A DNA stretch of 64,000 nt from the NCBI RefSeq assembly GCF_020520425.1, contig NC_079487.1, positions 133,384,385 through 133,448,384 of the forward strand, given 5' to 3'. This DNA comes from Spinacia oleracea (taxonomy: Eukaryota > Streptophyta > Magnoliopsida > Caryophyllales > Amaranthaceae). The translations under genes and the position numbers were made by a program. Below are positions 43,938 through 54,365 of the stretch, in pieces (the stretch's first letter is position 1; every line of letters begins with the position of its first letter). The notes beneath the pieces were generated by a model, which saw nothing but the letters and a program-made list of their open reading frames with translations, was not told the DNA's origin and ran no database searches.

Positions 43938-45002
43938 TTGTGTGTGTATGTAAAACCAATAGCAAGTCTAACACCACATCAAATGCGTGCTAGATATATT
44001 TAGTAAGCTCCGTAGCAACAACAAAAACCAATTGAACTGTTAATGGTCCGCCCACCCTGACCTGACCTGTTAACAAATTGACCCGTTAAGGGCACATCTC
44101 ATATTCTCATATATTAATGAATGGGCCTGACCTGTTTTAAATGGGGTGGGTCACGGGCTTTAATGGCCCAGCCGCCCACTTCTTTAATTGGTAAAAATTT
44201 AGGTGAATGATGTTAGCTTTAAGATTATGACCAAAGATTAATCCATCTTTAACGGGATAATGGTACCATAAATATTCAGTGCATTATTTCAAACCCATAT
44301 AAAAAGTTCCTGAACAAAAACTACAAATTCTTAAAACCAACACCATGGTTTATAAGGTATCTACTTTTACTGATATTAGAAGCTCTATAGTAGCAGTGTA
44401 CCAATGTAGCACTGCCTTTCCAAGTTCCAACTAATTAAGGAACTTTCTAGAACAAACCAATACCATTACCATGTCACGTTGACACAATCAGCACACTGTC
44501 TGAAGTCTGACTCCACGACAATCAATCGGTAACTAAATGCTGATTGCGCTGCTGGAGTATTAGCTAGTTGAGGCTATCAACTCATTATATACCTGTTCTT
44601 ATTGTCCTAGTTTTCTTTGTCTTATACAATCATTAACAAACTTTTTTAAACCTCTCAAAATGATCCCCATGTTTAGCTCTCTTGGATATCAACCCAAAGT
44701 CCCACGTCGGAAGAGTAGGCAAAAATCAGTGTTCACCTAACACCTTCCTAAATTAGTATGAGGCCTTTTAGAAGGAGCCCAATAACAAATCCGTACGGGT
44801 TAAGCCCAAATCGGACAATATCATATTAATGTGGAGTCGTGTTGGTGTGCTACCCTGCAAGGTGGGTGATCGGGGCCCAACAGACTCTTAGTCCGATGTA
44901 TGAGTACATGTAAGAAGGGAAGAGAAATGAAACTTAATATATTTTACGTTGTTCGGTTAAGAAGGAAAGAGAAATGAATTACTTAATACTCCGTATATTT
45001 TT

Positions 45003-45233
45003 CGTTGTTTGGTTTGATAGAAGGAAGTGGGGGGGAAAGAAAGGAAAATCATTTGACAACTTTTAATTTTCTCTTTCTTTCCGAAATCCACCACTTTTGG
45101 GAGGAAGGGAAAGGAAATATTTATTAATGATGTTTTCCTTCATTTCTTATCAAATCCAATTTAATTTTTGGAACCAAACACGGAAATCCATATTTTTTCT
45201 TTTCCTTCCGATTCCTTTCTACCAAACAAAGCC
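45003..45233. mobile_element. Possible Tourist/Harbinger-like remnant
   Basis: The right end TACCAAACAAAGCC followed by TAA reads GGCTTTGTTTGGTA on the other strand, a Tourist-like terminus. The left side has GTTGTTTGGTTTGATAGAAG but the outer bases are diverged. The call rests on one good end only. Confidence 0.3.
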
Positions 45234-45638
45234 TAAAGTAATAATCCTACTCAAGTTAACAATTGACATAATCAGCGGGCATAATTGCATAATTCAATTT
45301 AACAAGAACAAGGATAAATTAGTAGCAACCCTGCAGACCTGCAGGCTGCAGTACAATACCAAGAAAGAAAAATGCAGCAGAAGTTAAAGAAGCCGGTATC
45401 TATGGCATTATACTGATTTTAAACGGTATATATTTTAGTTCACTACAATTTAGCAAAAAAGATTTAATTACACGGTGATCAAGCTACCAAGGCTCATGGA
45501 AAAATATTCTCAATGAACTGAACTTGTATTCATTTCTCTCTATCAGTAGTTCAGTACCCCCTACACAGTAATTACAAAAACTAATTTGCAGAATGTTTAT
45601 ATACATTGCAGAAAATCAGAAACGCCCTTCTTTTCTGT

Positions 45639-47534
45639 TTACATTCGCATTGAAGATTGTCTAAGAGGATGATTATCACCATGATAAAGACCAAGATGAT
45701 ACATAGCCTTAACAATCAACTCCCTCAACTGAGGATACTGAGCAGTAACAGTTCTATCAGTCCCTTCAAGTGCAGTCAAAAGCCTAGCTTGTTCAAGTGC
45801 TTCACTATTACCAGCATTTATAGCAAGATAACAAAGTAGAAGCAATCCTTGTACTTGAGCCCTATCACTTTCCCTAAGCAATCTCAACAATGGAATCACA
45901 CCATCAAATTCAATCACAGCTTTTGAGTGTTCATGACACAGGAAATTCTCAGGGTCCACAAACTTTACCAGAGCAACAACAGCTTCAGTCCCAACTTCAT
46001 GATCTTTGTTGCTAAGTTGCTCAACTAAAGGCCCGATTACCCGGGTTTCTTTTGCTGAGAATGTTCTAGAAAGACACCCAATTGATCTTATTGCTGGAAT
46101 TTGTAAAATTGGATCATTGGATTGTTTGATCACTTTCAGAAGCTGTTCCACTACTGCTTTACCAGCTGGGGAACTGGTTTTGAAAGCTGACCTTCGAAGG
46201 TCGGTGTTTGTTTCAGCAGCAATGGTGATTTCCATGATTGCCATAACACAATTCTTAAGCAATTCTCCATTTTCTTTCTCAATTAACTTAGCTAAAGAAA
46301 GTAACCCTTTTGTCTCACTAATTCTTTTACTGTTGGATACACTATCTTTAGCAAGCATCCAAAGTGCTTTAGCACAGCTAACTTTAAGCTCCCTTTTAAC
46401 TTCATCACTCTCATTCTCTCTTCCTTTTCTTGTTTGCCCTCCTTTACTAACTCCAATTTCTGGATAAAACGATGAAAACGACGAATAATTCGAATTCAGC
46501 TTGTTAATCCCAATCTCCCTGTTAATCTGAACAACTGAGTGAATGCTTTGAGGCTTCTTCACAGCTTTGGATTCGTCTTCGAATGTTTCGAATGATAACA
46601 GTGAAACGAGGGGGCGAATTACATTCTCTCTACCAAATTCTTCCTTAGCAACACCACCACCACCGCCACCGTCAAATTCAGCCATCCTAGCGACTAATTC
46701 AGCTACTTTAACCTGAACCCTCATTGGAGAATCTCCTAACACTTTAACAATCAAAGGAATACCCAAATTATCAACAATTACCCTAACCCTTTCCCCGTCA
46801 TTAGCAACATTAAAAAGTGCCACCGCGGCCGCAATTTGGGCCTCTGCTGAATTTACATCCTTTAATAACCTCAACAATGGTGGAATTCCACCTTCTTCAA
46901 CAATGATCTTTTTGTTACGATCACTGTCCTGGGCCAAAGACCCGATCTCACGGCCTGCTTCGATACGGGCGGGTAAGGAAGAACTCATTTGGACTGTGGC
47001 GGTGTATGACCAAACCCACGCTAGAATCGGGTCGTTGCTTGCGATTGGCGGGAGAGATAAAACGACGTCGTCTACATCGTTGCCGGTGTTAATGTCGACG
47101 TGGAAGACGGAGAGGAGCCAGCGTAAGTCAGCGGCGGAGGTGTCGAGGAGAGAGAAAACTTTCCGGAAGTCGGCGGTTGTGACGAGATTGACGAGGCGGT
47201 GGATGAAGGTGCTTCGGCGGCGGCATTTTCGGACGAGTGTGTGGGCCCGGTGAAGGTTACGGAAAACTTCGGCGGAAATACGACGGAGGGGACGGTCATA
47301 AATGGAGGAGGTTTTAGCGGTGGCGAAGCGGACAAGTGAGCGGAGCATGTGGGCCAGACGGTCGACGTGCTTGGCAACTTCATGGCAGTCGAGTTTGAAG
47401 GAGATTGACTCGTTCGCTAACTCGCGAACTCGTTCTGCAAGTACAATTGGCTCGGAGAGTTGTATTTCCAGAGGTTTTTCGTCGTCTATTATCGTCGCCG
47501 GAGTTGGTGTCGCCGTCGCCGGAAATATCGTCAT
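45639..47534 (-). CDS. ARMADILLO REPEAT ONLY (ARO) family protein
   Basis: A single-exon gene for 631 residues. The N-terminal helical domain (about 28-180; LAERVRELANESISFKLDC, RLAHMLRSLVRF, FRKVFSLLDTSAADLRWLL) and the conserved LPPIASNDPILAWVW block are hallmarks of the plant ARO family. Armadillo repeats run from about 195 to 620, for example IIVEEGGIPPLLRLLKD and VRVIVDNLGIPLIVKVLGD. In Arabidopsis ARO proteins act in polar tip growth of pollen tubes and root hairs, recruiting regulators of ROP GTPases to the plasma membrane; the same role is inferred here. Arabidopsis members are about 615-670 residues, so this is full length. A glycine run (FDGGGGGGVAKEE) interrupts one repeat. The shorter size and divergence suggest an ARO4-type member, at low confidence. 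Start at 47534 is the first ATG ahead of the conserved domain. Confidence 0.88.
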   Translation of the reverse strand: MTIFPATATPTPATIIDDEKPLEIQLSEPIVLAERVRELANESISFKLDCHEVAKHVDRLAHMLRSLVRFATAKTSSIYDRPLRRISAEVFRNLHRAHTLVRKCRRRSTFIHRLVNLVTTADFRKVFSLLDTSAADLRWLLSVFHVDINTGNDVDDVVLSLPPIASNDPILAWVWSYTATVQMSSSLPARIEAGREIGSLAQDSDRNKKIIVEEGGIPPLLRLLKDVNSAEAQIAAAVALFNVANDGERVRVIVDNLGIPLIVKVLGDSPMRVQVKVAELVARMAEFDGGGGGGVAKEEFGRENVIRPLVSLLSFETFEDESKAVKKPQSIHSVVQINREIGINKLNSNYSSFSSFYPEIGVSKGGQTRKGRENESDEVKRELKVSCAKALWMLAKDSVSNSKRISETKGLLSLAKLIEKENGELLKNCVMAIMEITIAAETNTDLRRSAFKTSSPAGKAVVEQLLKVIKQSNDPILQIPAIRSIGCLSRTFSAKETRVIGPLVEQLSNKDHEVGTEAVVALVKFVDPENFLCHEHSKAVIEFDGVIPLLRLLRESDRAQVQGLLLLCYLAINAGNSEALEQARLLTALEGTDRTVTAQYPQLRELIVKAMYHLGLYHGDNHPLRQSSMRM

Positions 47535-48877
47535 TTCTTATGCAGCGTCAAAAAATGTGAGGGATATTTTTTATTTTTTTTTAGGTGAGAGGAGAGAGTA
47601 ATGAAGCGATCAATATCAAGAGGTGTTGAGTTGTAAGTTTTGTTAAGAGTCAAATTAAGAGTCTGCGGAGGTCAGTTTCAATTTTTTGTGGCTGGTTTTT
47701 GTTTTCTTGTTTATTATTTTTGGTTTTTGCTTAGAAAGGACTACAATAGTGATAGAGACATACGAGGTTTCTTATCCAATGTTTAACTACCCGGCCCGAA
47801 CACCACCGCACCCGCTAGGCTACCATCGCGATAACTATACTCATAAGCCGAAAATTGCCACGTGTATTGACTCTAGTACCACCACGGTCACAATTTTCTT
47901 AGGCTTTGTTATGTTTTGAGATGTGAAAAAGAGATCACGGAAAAAAGAGATGAAATATGTTAATTGGTAGTGTTCTTCAATATTTTATGGAGTATCAATG
48001 TTTTTAGGGTGAATTTCTAATAGTTATTTCTAAATGTACATACTTCTGATTTAATAGTTAGTAGTTTTTTTTGTTTTTTTTTTTGCGGGGAATCTTTTAG
48101 GTTAATGTGGATGTTATTTTTTAAAAAAATTATGCGAAAATTAAACGCGAAAATAAATTATTAGATTCGCAGTTTTGCACTTTGTGAATTTATTCAAAGA
48201 CATGTTAATGCTTAAAACAAATAGTCTTAGCTGATTTAAACATGTTACTTAGACTTTGAACATATGTTCTCCTTAACTAAAGTCCCACCAGTACAATTAC
48301 AAATCGCAATATTTGCATCACCATACTAATTAACAATTAATTAATGTCCTTTTCAAGCGTGTGATATTATATAAGTAGTCAAAATTGATTGAGTTGATTA
48401 ATTAGGTGGAGACGATGATCCAATCATCTAAGCTATTTGAATTATCCTAATTAAATCTAAGTATTGAATTGATGGGTAATGACGACTATCTAGTTAAGAA
48501 CATGTCGTCCTCAGTTACATAATCACCTTCTCCTTCCTACATACTTCGTATCTAGCTTTGCTTAGCTTCTTGTTATTTATTTATCGGCTTGCTAATTGTT
48601 CACTAATTTAAGGATTGTGGAGTATAAACATCAAATTTATTCAACTCGTATATTTAATGAATTATTGGGATCAATGAGGTTTTGGCTTAATGATTAAGAT
48701 GGAGGTTTGGTATTGTTTGGGATTAGACATGTAATAAAAAGAAACATATAGAACAAAATCAGTAAGATCGAGCCATGTACCTGTCTTGGTGAGAATTTTG
48801 TTTTTTAGATAAGAAGAAGGGACCATACTGAACCAACACCTCGCACAGGTTAAACCAGTCCAGCTACGCAGGTCAAC
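47535..48877. other. Intergenic DNA between ARO and Copia-3
   Basis: The ARO promoter and 5' UTR should lie in the first few hundred bases. The rest is AT-rich and non-coding with no element whose ends I can define. TCAAC at 48873-48877 is the Copia-3 target-site duplication. Confidence 0.55.
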
Positions 48878-49039
48878 TGTTAAGATATGTTAAGATATTA
48901 GATATTATTCTGTGAATATTCTGTAGAGTCCTAACTATGGTAAGTTACTTAATGTGTACCTAGGGTTTAGGTAACTGAGTTGTACTATATATACGTGTGT
49001 TATTAATGAGAATGATACGAGATTACACAATATTTGACA
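48878..49039 (+). repeat. Copia-3 5' LTR
   Basis: 162 bp, TGTTAAGATATG...ATATTTGACA, identical by eye to the 3' LTR. TATATATA at 48986-48993 is a good TATA box candidate. Confidence 0.95.
48986..48993 (+). promoter_or_regulatory. Probable TATA box of Copia-3 LTR
   Basis: TATATATA lies about 45 bases before the LTR end, a plausible distance for a short Copia LTR with a small R-U5. Consensus match only. Confidence 0.45.
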
Positions 49040-49052
49040 TGGTATCAAGAGC
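49040..49052 (+). other. Copia-3 primer binding site with one extra base
   Basis: TGGTATCAAGAGC directly follows the LTR. It matches the initiator tRNA-Met complement TGGTATCAGAGC except for one added A, leaving eight perfectly paired bases next to the LTR. Confidence 0.8.
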
Positions 49053-49171
49053 ATAGGTTAAAAACCCTAGATTTTTTTTTCCGCACGAGTTTGAGAGAGT
49101 TTGAGAACAGCGAATTCCTTCGCTTGTTGAGTACTGCGTTCTGAGGAGTTACAAATTCCTAGGGCATAACA

Positions 49172-52100
49172 ATGGGTAATGACGAGGAGCCACCACAAAA
49201 GACAATCGCCGCCGCCGTCGATCTGGACTACTATCTTGGGTCAGGTGACGGCCCCGGTATTGTCATCACCCCTGTAAAACTTCGAGGAGCGTCGAACTAC
49301 GATGAGTGGGCCAAAGCGGTTCGTCGCTCGATGATTTCAAAATTCAAATTTGATTTTCTTGATGGGTCTGTGAAGGAGCCCATTACGGACGAGACGAAGA
49401 TGAAACATTGGATTGCGGTCAATTCGATGGTGGTGTCTTGGATCACAAACACCATTGACGAGAGTTTGCGTTCGAATCTGGAGGACTTTGATATTGCTCA
49501 CGAGTTGTGGAGTCATTTGAGGACGCGGTACTGCGTCGTGTCGGGCACCAGGGTCTGCCATATTAAGATGGCTCTGAGTGGTTGCAAGCAGGGCACGTCT
49601 GAGGGCGTCATGGAGTACTATGGCCGCTTGTCGAAGGTATGGAAGGAGTACGTACAGTATGCACGAGTTCCCAGGTGTGTATGTGCGGGTTGTACGTGTA
49701 ATATAGCGAAGCAGGTGGGGGACATTCACGATGAAGATCGTCTGCACTATTTCCTAATTGGCCTGGATGATCACTATGAAGCCATTCGTGCACAACTGTT
49801 AGCACGATCGCCGTTGCCAGGACTCGACGAGGCGTACCAGACGGTTATGAATACCGAGACCATGCGCGCCAAGGCTGCGAGAGGTCCGGAGAGTGTCATG
49901 GCATTCAAGGTCGAGACTAAGGCTCGGTCGAGGTCGGGTGATGTCAGTGGCAGATTTTGTGGTCATTGCAATCGTGAGGGTCATGAGGAAGAAACTTGTT
50001 ATCAGCTGATTGGATTTCCTGAATGGTGGGATGAGAAGAAACGAGGTGGACGAGGGCCTGGTCGAGGAGGCAGGACGTCGATTAGAGGAGGCAGAGTAGC
50101 TCGTGGGGCAGCGTCGTCGACCAGTGGTGTCGCTCGTGCCAATGCCGTGAGCAATGCCACAGGAGGGGCGACAACCACTGTGACGAGTGGAGACGGATCG
50201 CAGGGTGCAGTGACGACAACCAATCATGAGCTTGTTGGGGTGACGAAGGAGCAAGTCCAGCAAATAGTTGACATCTTGTCACGACCTTCACACAAGTTGC
50301 AAGGTAATCTTGATTTACGATGGATTGTTGACAGTGGGGCATCACGTCATGTGACGGGTGATATTTCAATCCTGAGAAATATCAAGACATCAAGAAATCA
50401 ACAGGTTGTGTTGCCGGACGGTCAACCTGCAAATTCAAACCAATATGGTTCGGTGGTCTTGGAGGATGGTTTCGTCCTCGATAATGTTCTATTTGTGCCT
50501 AAATTGAACTGCAATTTAATTTCTGTAACTCAATTAAGTGACGAATTACATTGTGCTGCTCAATTTACTAACAAAATGTGTGTTCTTCAGGACCGCTCGA
50601 CGAGGATGGTGATTGGCGTAGGTGATCGACAGGAAGGACTATATTTTTTCCGTGGGGCTCCAAAGGTTCGTGTGCTAGCAGTGGAGTGTGTGGTCGACTT
50701 GTGGCATCAACGGATGGGGCATCCGTCGGAAAAAGTGTTGCAGTTACTTCCTCATGTGAGTCATAAGATTAGGAAGAATAAAACAATTTGTGATGTATGT
50801 CCGCGGGCGAGACAATGTAGGGAGAGTTTTCCAGTTAGTGTTAGTCGTGCTAGTCGCACATTTGAATTGGTTCATCTTGATTTATGGGGACCCTACAAGA
50901 CTCCCTCGTCTTGTGGGGCAAAGTATTTTTTTACCATTGTTGACGATTATTCTAGAGGTGTGTGGATTTATTTACTGAGTAATAAAATGGAAGTTGCATC
51001 GACATTTCTTAATTTTGTTGCCATGATTAAGTGTCAGTTTAATAGATCCCTTCGAGTAGTACGCAGTGATAATGGTACTGAATTCAATTGCTTACAAAAT
51101 TATTTTCGTCAACATGGGATTCTGTTTGAGTCGTCGTGTGTTGGGACGCCTCAACAAAATGGGAGAGTCGAGAGAAAACACCAACATATTTTGAATGTTG
51201 GGAGGGCGTTACGTTTTCAAGGAAATCTTCCAATAAAATTTTGGGGGGAATGTATTTTGGCCGCCTGTTACTTGATAAACCGTACACCTACCCCGATCCT
51301 TGACAATAAAACACCTTATGAGATGTTGTTTGGTAAACCACCATCGTATGTGCCTATCCGCGTGTTTGGGTGTCTGTGTTATGCATATAATCTCCGGTGT
51401 AAAGGGGATAAGTTTGAATCTCGGAGTCGCCGATGTGTGTTTTTGGGTTATCCGTTTGGCAGGAAGGGATGGCAACTTTATGATCTAGAGACACATGAGT
51501 TCTTCGTCTCACGGGATGTCAAGTTTCATGAAGGGACGTTTCCTTTTGTAGATGAATCGGATGTGTTGCCACTGGTGCATGATGGTCATGGGGGGCTTGA
51601 CCATTGGAGTTTGGATGAGAGTGGGTCTACGGGTCCTGAGACCGTGTCGTCGCCTGCAGGTGATACTGCTGGGGTGTCGCCGCCTACAGGTGATACTGAG
51701 GGAGTGTTGTCGCATCCGGGAGCTGATGAGGGGGTGTCATTGACCAGTGGCGACGACAGGGGAGTGTCGTCGCCTGTGAGGGAGGACCAACAACATGAAA
51801 CACCTAGTCGAGTGGATTCAGACGTCGTCTCCTCACAGACAGGTGTAGAGGAGACGACGGGTAGTGACGAGAGTGAGACAAGGCAGTGTGTGGAGGATAC
51901 GGAGTTAGGAAGGGGGAAGCGTGCGAAGTTTCCGTCGACAAAGCTGAAAGACTGTGTGATATATACAATACGGGAAAAATATAGTACTTCCGACAAAACA
52001 CCTACGGCGTCATCACTCTCAGGTACTCCTTATCCTATCACATATTTTGTTAATTATGAGCGTTTTTCGTCAAAGCACAGGCATTATATAGCAGCATTGC

Positions 52101-53647
52101 AAGAAGGGCAAGTTCCTAAGAGTTTTAAACAAGCGATGCAGCATGAGGGGTGGCGTCAGGCAATGGCTGCTGAAATCGACGCGTTGGAGGAACAGGGGAC
52201 ATGGACGTTGGAAGATTTACCGGAAGGGAAGAAAGCACTGGGGAGTAAATGGGTGTATACTGAGAAGCGTGATGAGGATGGGAATTTGTTGAGACTGAAG
52301 GCTCGATTGGTATGTTTAGGGAATCATCAGGAGGAAGGGTTGGATTATAATGAGACATTTGCTCCCGTCGCGAAGATGGCGACAGTTCGAACTTTCCTAG
52401 CTGTCGCAGCTGTCAAACAGTGGGACGTGCATCAGATGGACGTCCACAATGCGTTCTTGCACGGTGACTTGGAGGAAGAGATCTATATGAAGATTCCTCC
52501 TGGATTCCAGAAGAATCACTTTGACAAAGTGTGTCGAATGAGAAAGTCGTTGTATGGGTTGAAACAAGCACCTAGATGTTGGTTCCAGAAGTTGTCGACG
52601 GCATTGACGCACTATGGATTTCGACAGTCGCTGTCCGATTATTCGCTCTTTACTCTGTCTAAAGGTATGTTGCAGCTGAGTGTGCTCATTTATGTGGACG
52701 ACATGATTATCGCAGGCAATAACAAGTGTGCGCTTGAGAGTTTTAAGGCATACTTGAAGGAGTGTTTTAAAATGAAAGACCTCGGGGCTCTGAAGTACTT
52801 CCTTGGGTTAGAGGTGGCACGAAGTAGTCAAGGGTTCTATGTATGTCAGAGAAAATATGCCCTCGACATCATCTCAGAGGCCGGATTGTTGGGAGCAAAG
52901 CCTGTGGACTTTCCCATGGAACAGAATCATAGGTTGGCATTGGCAGACGGGCCAGACCTGTTGGACGGTGAGCAGTATAGGCGTCTGATCGGACGTCTGG
53001 TTTATTTGGCTGTCACGCGACCAGACGTTGCCTACTCTGTACATGTCCTATCTCAATTTATGCAAGCACCAAAGGAGGCACATTGGGAAGCAGCTTTGCG
53101 AGTAGTGAGATATTTGAAGAAGTGTCCGGGTCAAGGTATACTACTTCGGTCGGACAGTGCGTTGCAGTTGGAGGGGTGGTGCGACTCGGATTGGGCAGGG
53201 TGTCCAATGACGCGTCGGTCGGTGACTGGATGGTTTGTGTCACTTGGTATGTCGCCAGTTTCTTGGAAGACCAAGAAACAGCATACTATTTCTCGGTCGT
53301 CTGCTGAGGCAGAATATCGATCGATGGCAGCTCTGACGTGTGAGTTGAAGTGGTTGAAACAACTACTACGCGACTTGGGGGTGACACACGACCAAGGCAT
53401 GAGGATGTATTGCGACAGTCAGTCTGCGTTGCATATTGCACAGAATCCGGTGTTCCATGAAAGGACAAAACACATCGAGTCAGATTGTCATTTCATTCGA
53501 GATGCAATCAAGGAAGGGATCATTAGTCCGTCGTACGTGTCGACGAAGGTTCAGTTAGCAGATATCTTCACCAAAGCGTTGGGAAAGGCGCAATTTGAGT
53601 TTTTTTTGAACAAGATGGGCATTCGAGATCTACATGCTCCACCTTGA
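49172..53647 (+). CDS. Copia-3 gag-pol polyprotein
   Basis: A 1491-residue uninterrupted Ty1/copia polyprotein. Gag covers about residues 30-240, followed by a CCHC knuckle near 264 (CGHCNREGHEEETC) and a glycine/arginine-rich stretch. The protease motif WIVDSGASRHVTGD is near 384. Integrase shows HLDLWGPY, VRSDNGTEF and TPQQNGRVERKH (about 660), giving D, D and E. A long acidic linker follows. Reverse transcriptase has QMDVHNAFLHGD and YVDDMIIAG (about 1175). RNase H has SAEAEYRSM near 1377 and YCDSQSALHIA. No frameshift or lost catalytic residue was seen. Copia-1 and Copia-3 share more motif detail with each other than with Copia-2, but differ clearly in LTRs. Confidence 0.95.
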   Translation: MGNDEEPPQKTIAAAVDLDYYLGSGDGPGIVITPVKLRGASNYDEWAKAVRRSMISKFKFDFLDGSVKEPITDETKMKHWIAVNSMVVSWITNTIDESLRSNLEDFDIAHELWSHLRTRYCVVSGTRVCHIKMALSGCKQGTSEGVMEYYGRLSKVWKEYVQYARVPRCVCAGCTCNIAKQVGDIHDEDRLHYFLIGLDDHYEAIRAQLLARSPLPGLDEAYQTVMNTETMRAKAARGPESVMAFKVETKARSRSGDVSGRFCGHCNREGHEEETCYQLIGFPEWWDEKKRGGRGPGRGGRTSIRGGRVARGAASSTSGVARANAVSNATGGATTTVTSGDGSQGAVTTTNHELVGVTKEQVQQIVDILSRPSHKLQGNLDLRWIVDSGASRHVTGDISILRNIKTSRNQQVVLPDGQPANSNQYGSVVLEDGFVLDNVLFVPKLNCNLISVTQLSDELHCAAQFTNKMCVLQDRSTRMVIGVGDRQEGLYFFRGAPKVRVLAVECVVDLWHQRMGHPSEKVLQLLPHVSHKIRKNKTICDVCPRARQCRESFPVSVSRASRTFELVHLDLWGPYKTPSSCGAKYFFTIVDDYSRGVWIYLLSNKMEVASTFLNFVAMIKCQFNRSLRVVRSDNGTEFNCLQNYFRQHGILFESSCVGTPQQNGRVERKHQHILNVGRALRFQGNLPIKFWGECILAACYLINRTPTPILDNKTPYEMLFGKPPSYVPIRVFGCLCYAYNLRCKGDKFESRSRRCVFLGYPFGRKGWQLYDLETHEFFVSRDVKFHEGTFPFVDESDVLPLVHDGHGGLDHWSLDESGSTGPETVSSPAGDTAGVSPPTGDTEGVLSHPGADEGVSLTSGDDRGVSSPVREDQQHETPSRVDSDVVSSQTGVEETTGSDESETRQCVEDTELGRGKRAKFPSTKLKDCVIYTIREKYSTSDKTPTASSLSGTPYPITYFVNYERFSSKHRHYIAALQEGQVPKSFKQAMQHEGWRQAMAAEIDALEEQGTWTLEDLPEGKKALGSKWVYTEKRDEDGNLLRLKARLVCLGNHQEEGLDYNETFAPVAKMATVRTFLAVAAVKQWDVHQMDVHNAFLHGDLEEEIYMKIPPGFQKNHFDKVCRMRKSLYGLKQAPRCWFQKLSTALTHYGFRQSLSDYSLFTLSKGMLQLSVLIYVDDMIIAGNNKCALESFKAYLKECFKMKDLGALKYFLGLEVARSSQGFYVCQRKYALDIISEAGLLGAKPVDFPMEQNHRLALADGPDLLDGEQYRRLIGRLVYLAVTRPDVAYSVHVLSQFMQAPKEAHWEAALRVVRYLKKCPGQGILLRSDSALQLEGWCDSDWAGCPMTRRSVTGWFVSLGMSPVSWKTKKQHTISRSSAEAEYRSMAALTCELKWLKQLLRDLGVTHDQGMRMYCDSQSALHIAQNPVFHERTKHIESDCHFIRDAIKEGIISPSYVSTKVQLADIFTKALGKAQFEFFLNKMGIRDLHAPP

Positions 53648-53654
53648 GGGGGGA
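53644..53654 (+). other. Copia-3 polypurine tract
   Basis: TTGAGGGGGGA directly precedes the 3' LTR and overlaps the pol stop codon TGA (53645-53647). Confidence 0.85.
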
Positions 53655-53816
53655 TGTTAAGATATGTTAAGATATTAGATATTATTCTGTGAATATTCTG
53701 TAGAGTCCTAACTATGGTAAGTTACTTAATGTGTACCTAGGGTTTAGGTAACTGAGTTGTACTATATATACGTGTGTTATTAATGAGAATGATACGAGAT
53801 TACACAATATTTGACA
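53655..53816 (+). repeat. Copia-3 3' LTR
   Basis: 162 bp, identical by eye to the 5' LTR, followed by the target-site duplication TCAAC. Confidence 0.95.
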
Positions 53817-53821
53817 TCAAC

Positions 53822-54365
53822 GCTTAAGTCACTCCAAAGCATTTCGCAGCTGATGGGGCTCGATCCTATATATGACCTCTAAAACAAGGTGAGTTCCCCA
53901 CCAACTCCACCAACTTATGTTGGTTAAGTGTCTTGGTGAGATTGCCAAAACCATGTACCATGCATCTATTAGAGATACTAGCATGTCTAGCAAAATACTA
54001 CATAGTAGATTTTCCATATTTGTTTAAAATAACATTATGTTCCGTGTGAGACTCAAAAGTTCTTTTAAGTTACAAAAAAAATACAAGTTCGATAATTTTC
54101 TACGTACAATCAGTTGTATCTAGTGGGTTATTTGATCTCTATGTCACAATTGTTTCCTATTCCGATCTCTTGGTGCTTTAGGAGTATGAAATATTAGGAG
54201 GTGGTTATTTGGTGTAATTAGGAAAGTGCACATCTTATCTCTTAAAAATTTCCTAAACTTTGTGTTTCTCTCGAATACTTTAGGGCCGCGGTTTTAGTTC
54301 AAATTCTTTCCTATTAGGAAAAGGCAACTAGTTTGCCTAGTATATATATGCCAGTTCCACTTGCA
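53822..54365. other. Intergenic DNA right of Copia-3
   Basis: About 540 bp of AT-rich sequence with no gene visible. It continues the sequence interrupted by Copia-3. Confidence 0.5.

Larger units (their letters stand above)
40956..45638. other. Intergenic DNA with several non-autonomous elements
   Basis: No intact gene is seen in this 4.7-kb stretch. It contains a MULE-like MITE (42043-42462), a small inverted-repeat element (42590-42757), a hAT-like MITE (43620-43937) and a Tourist-like remnant near 45003-45233. A purine-rich block at 41715-41880 with TTCCAG|GTAATT on the - strand could be an alternative leader exon of the three-exon gene; this is speculative. The last about 200 bases should include the 3' UTR of the ARO gene. 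Confidence 0.5.
48878..53816 (+). mobile_element. Copia-3: complete Ty1/copia element
   Basis: A 4939-bp element with two 162-bp LTRs identical by eye, TG..CA ends, a primer site, intact gag-pol and polypurine tract. The target-site duplication TCAAC is at 48873-48877 and 53817-53821. Its coding region is richer in CG dinucleotides (many GTCG words) than the neighbouring DNA, in keeping with a young copy. Confidence 0.95.

Noticed and set aside
43616-43993. Overlapping 100-125-residue frames on both strands
   Set aside because: They coincide with the GC-rich hAT-like MITE, whose composition lacks stop codons; no domain or codon bias supports a gene.
44680-44900. A possible TRIM or solo LTR around CCCACGTCGGAAGAG
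   Set aside because: The sequence has a repeat-like look but I could not find paired ends or a target-site duplication.
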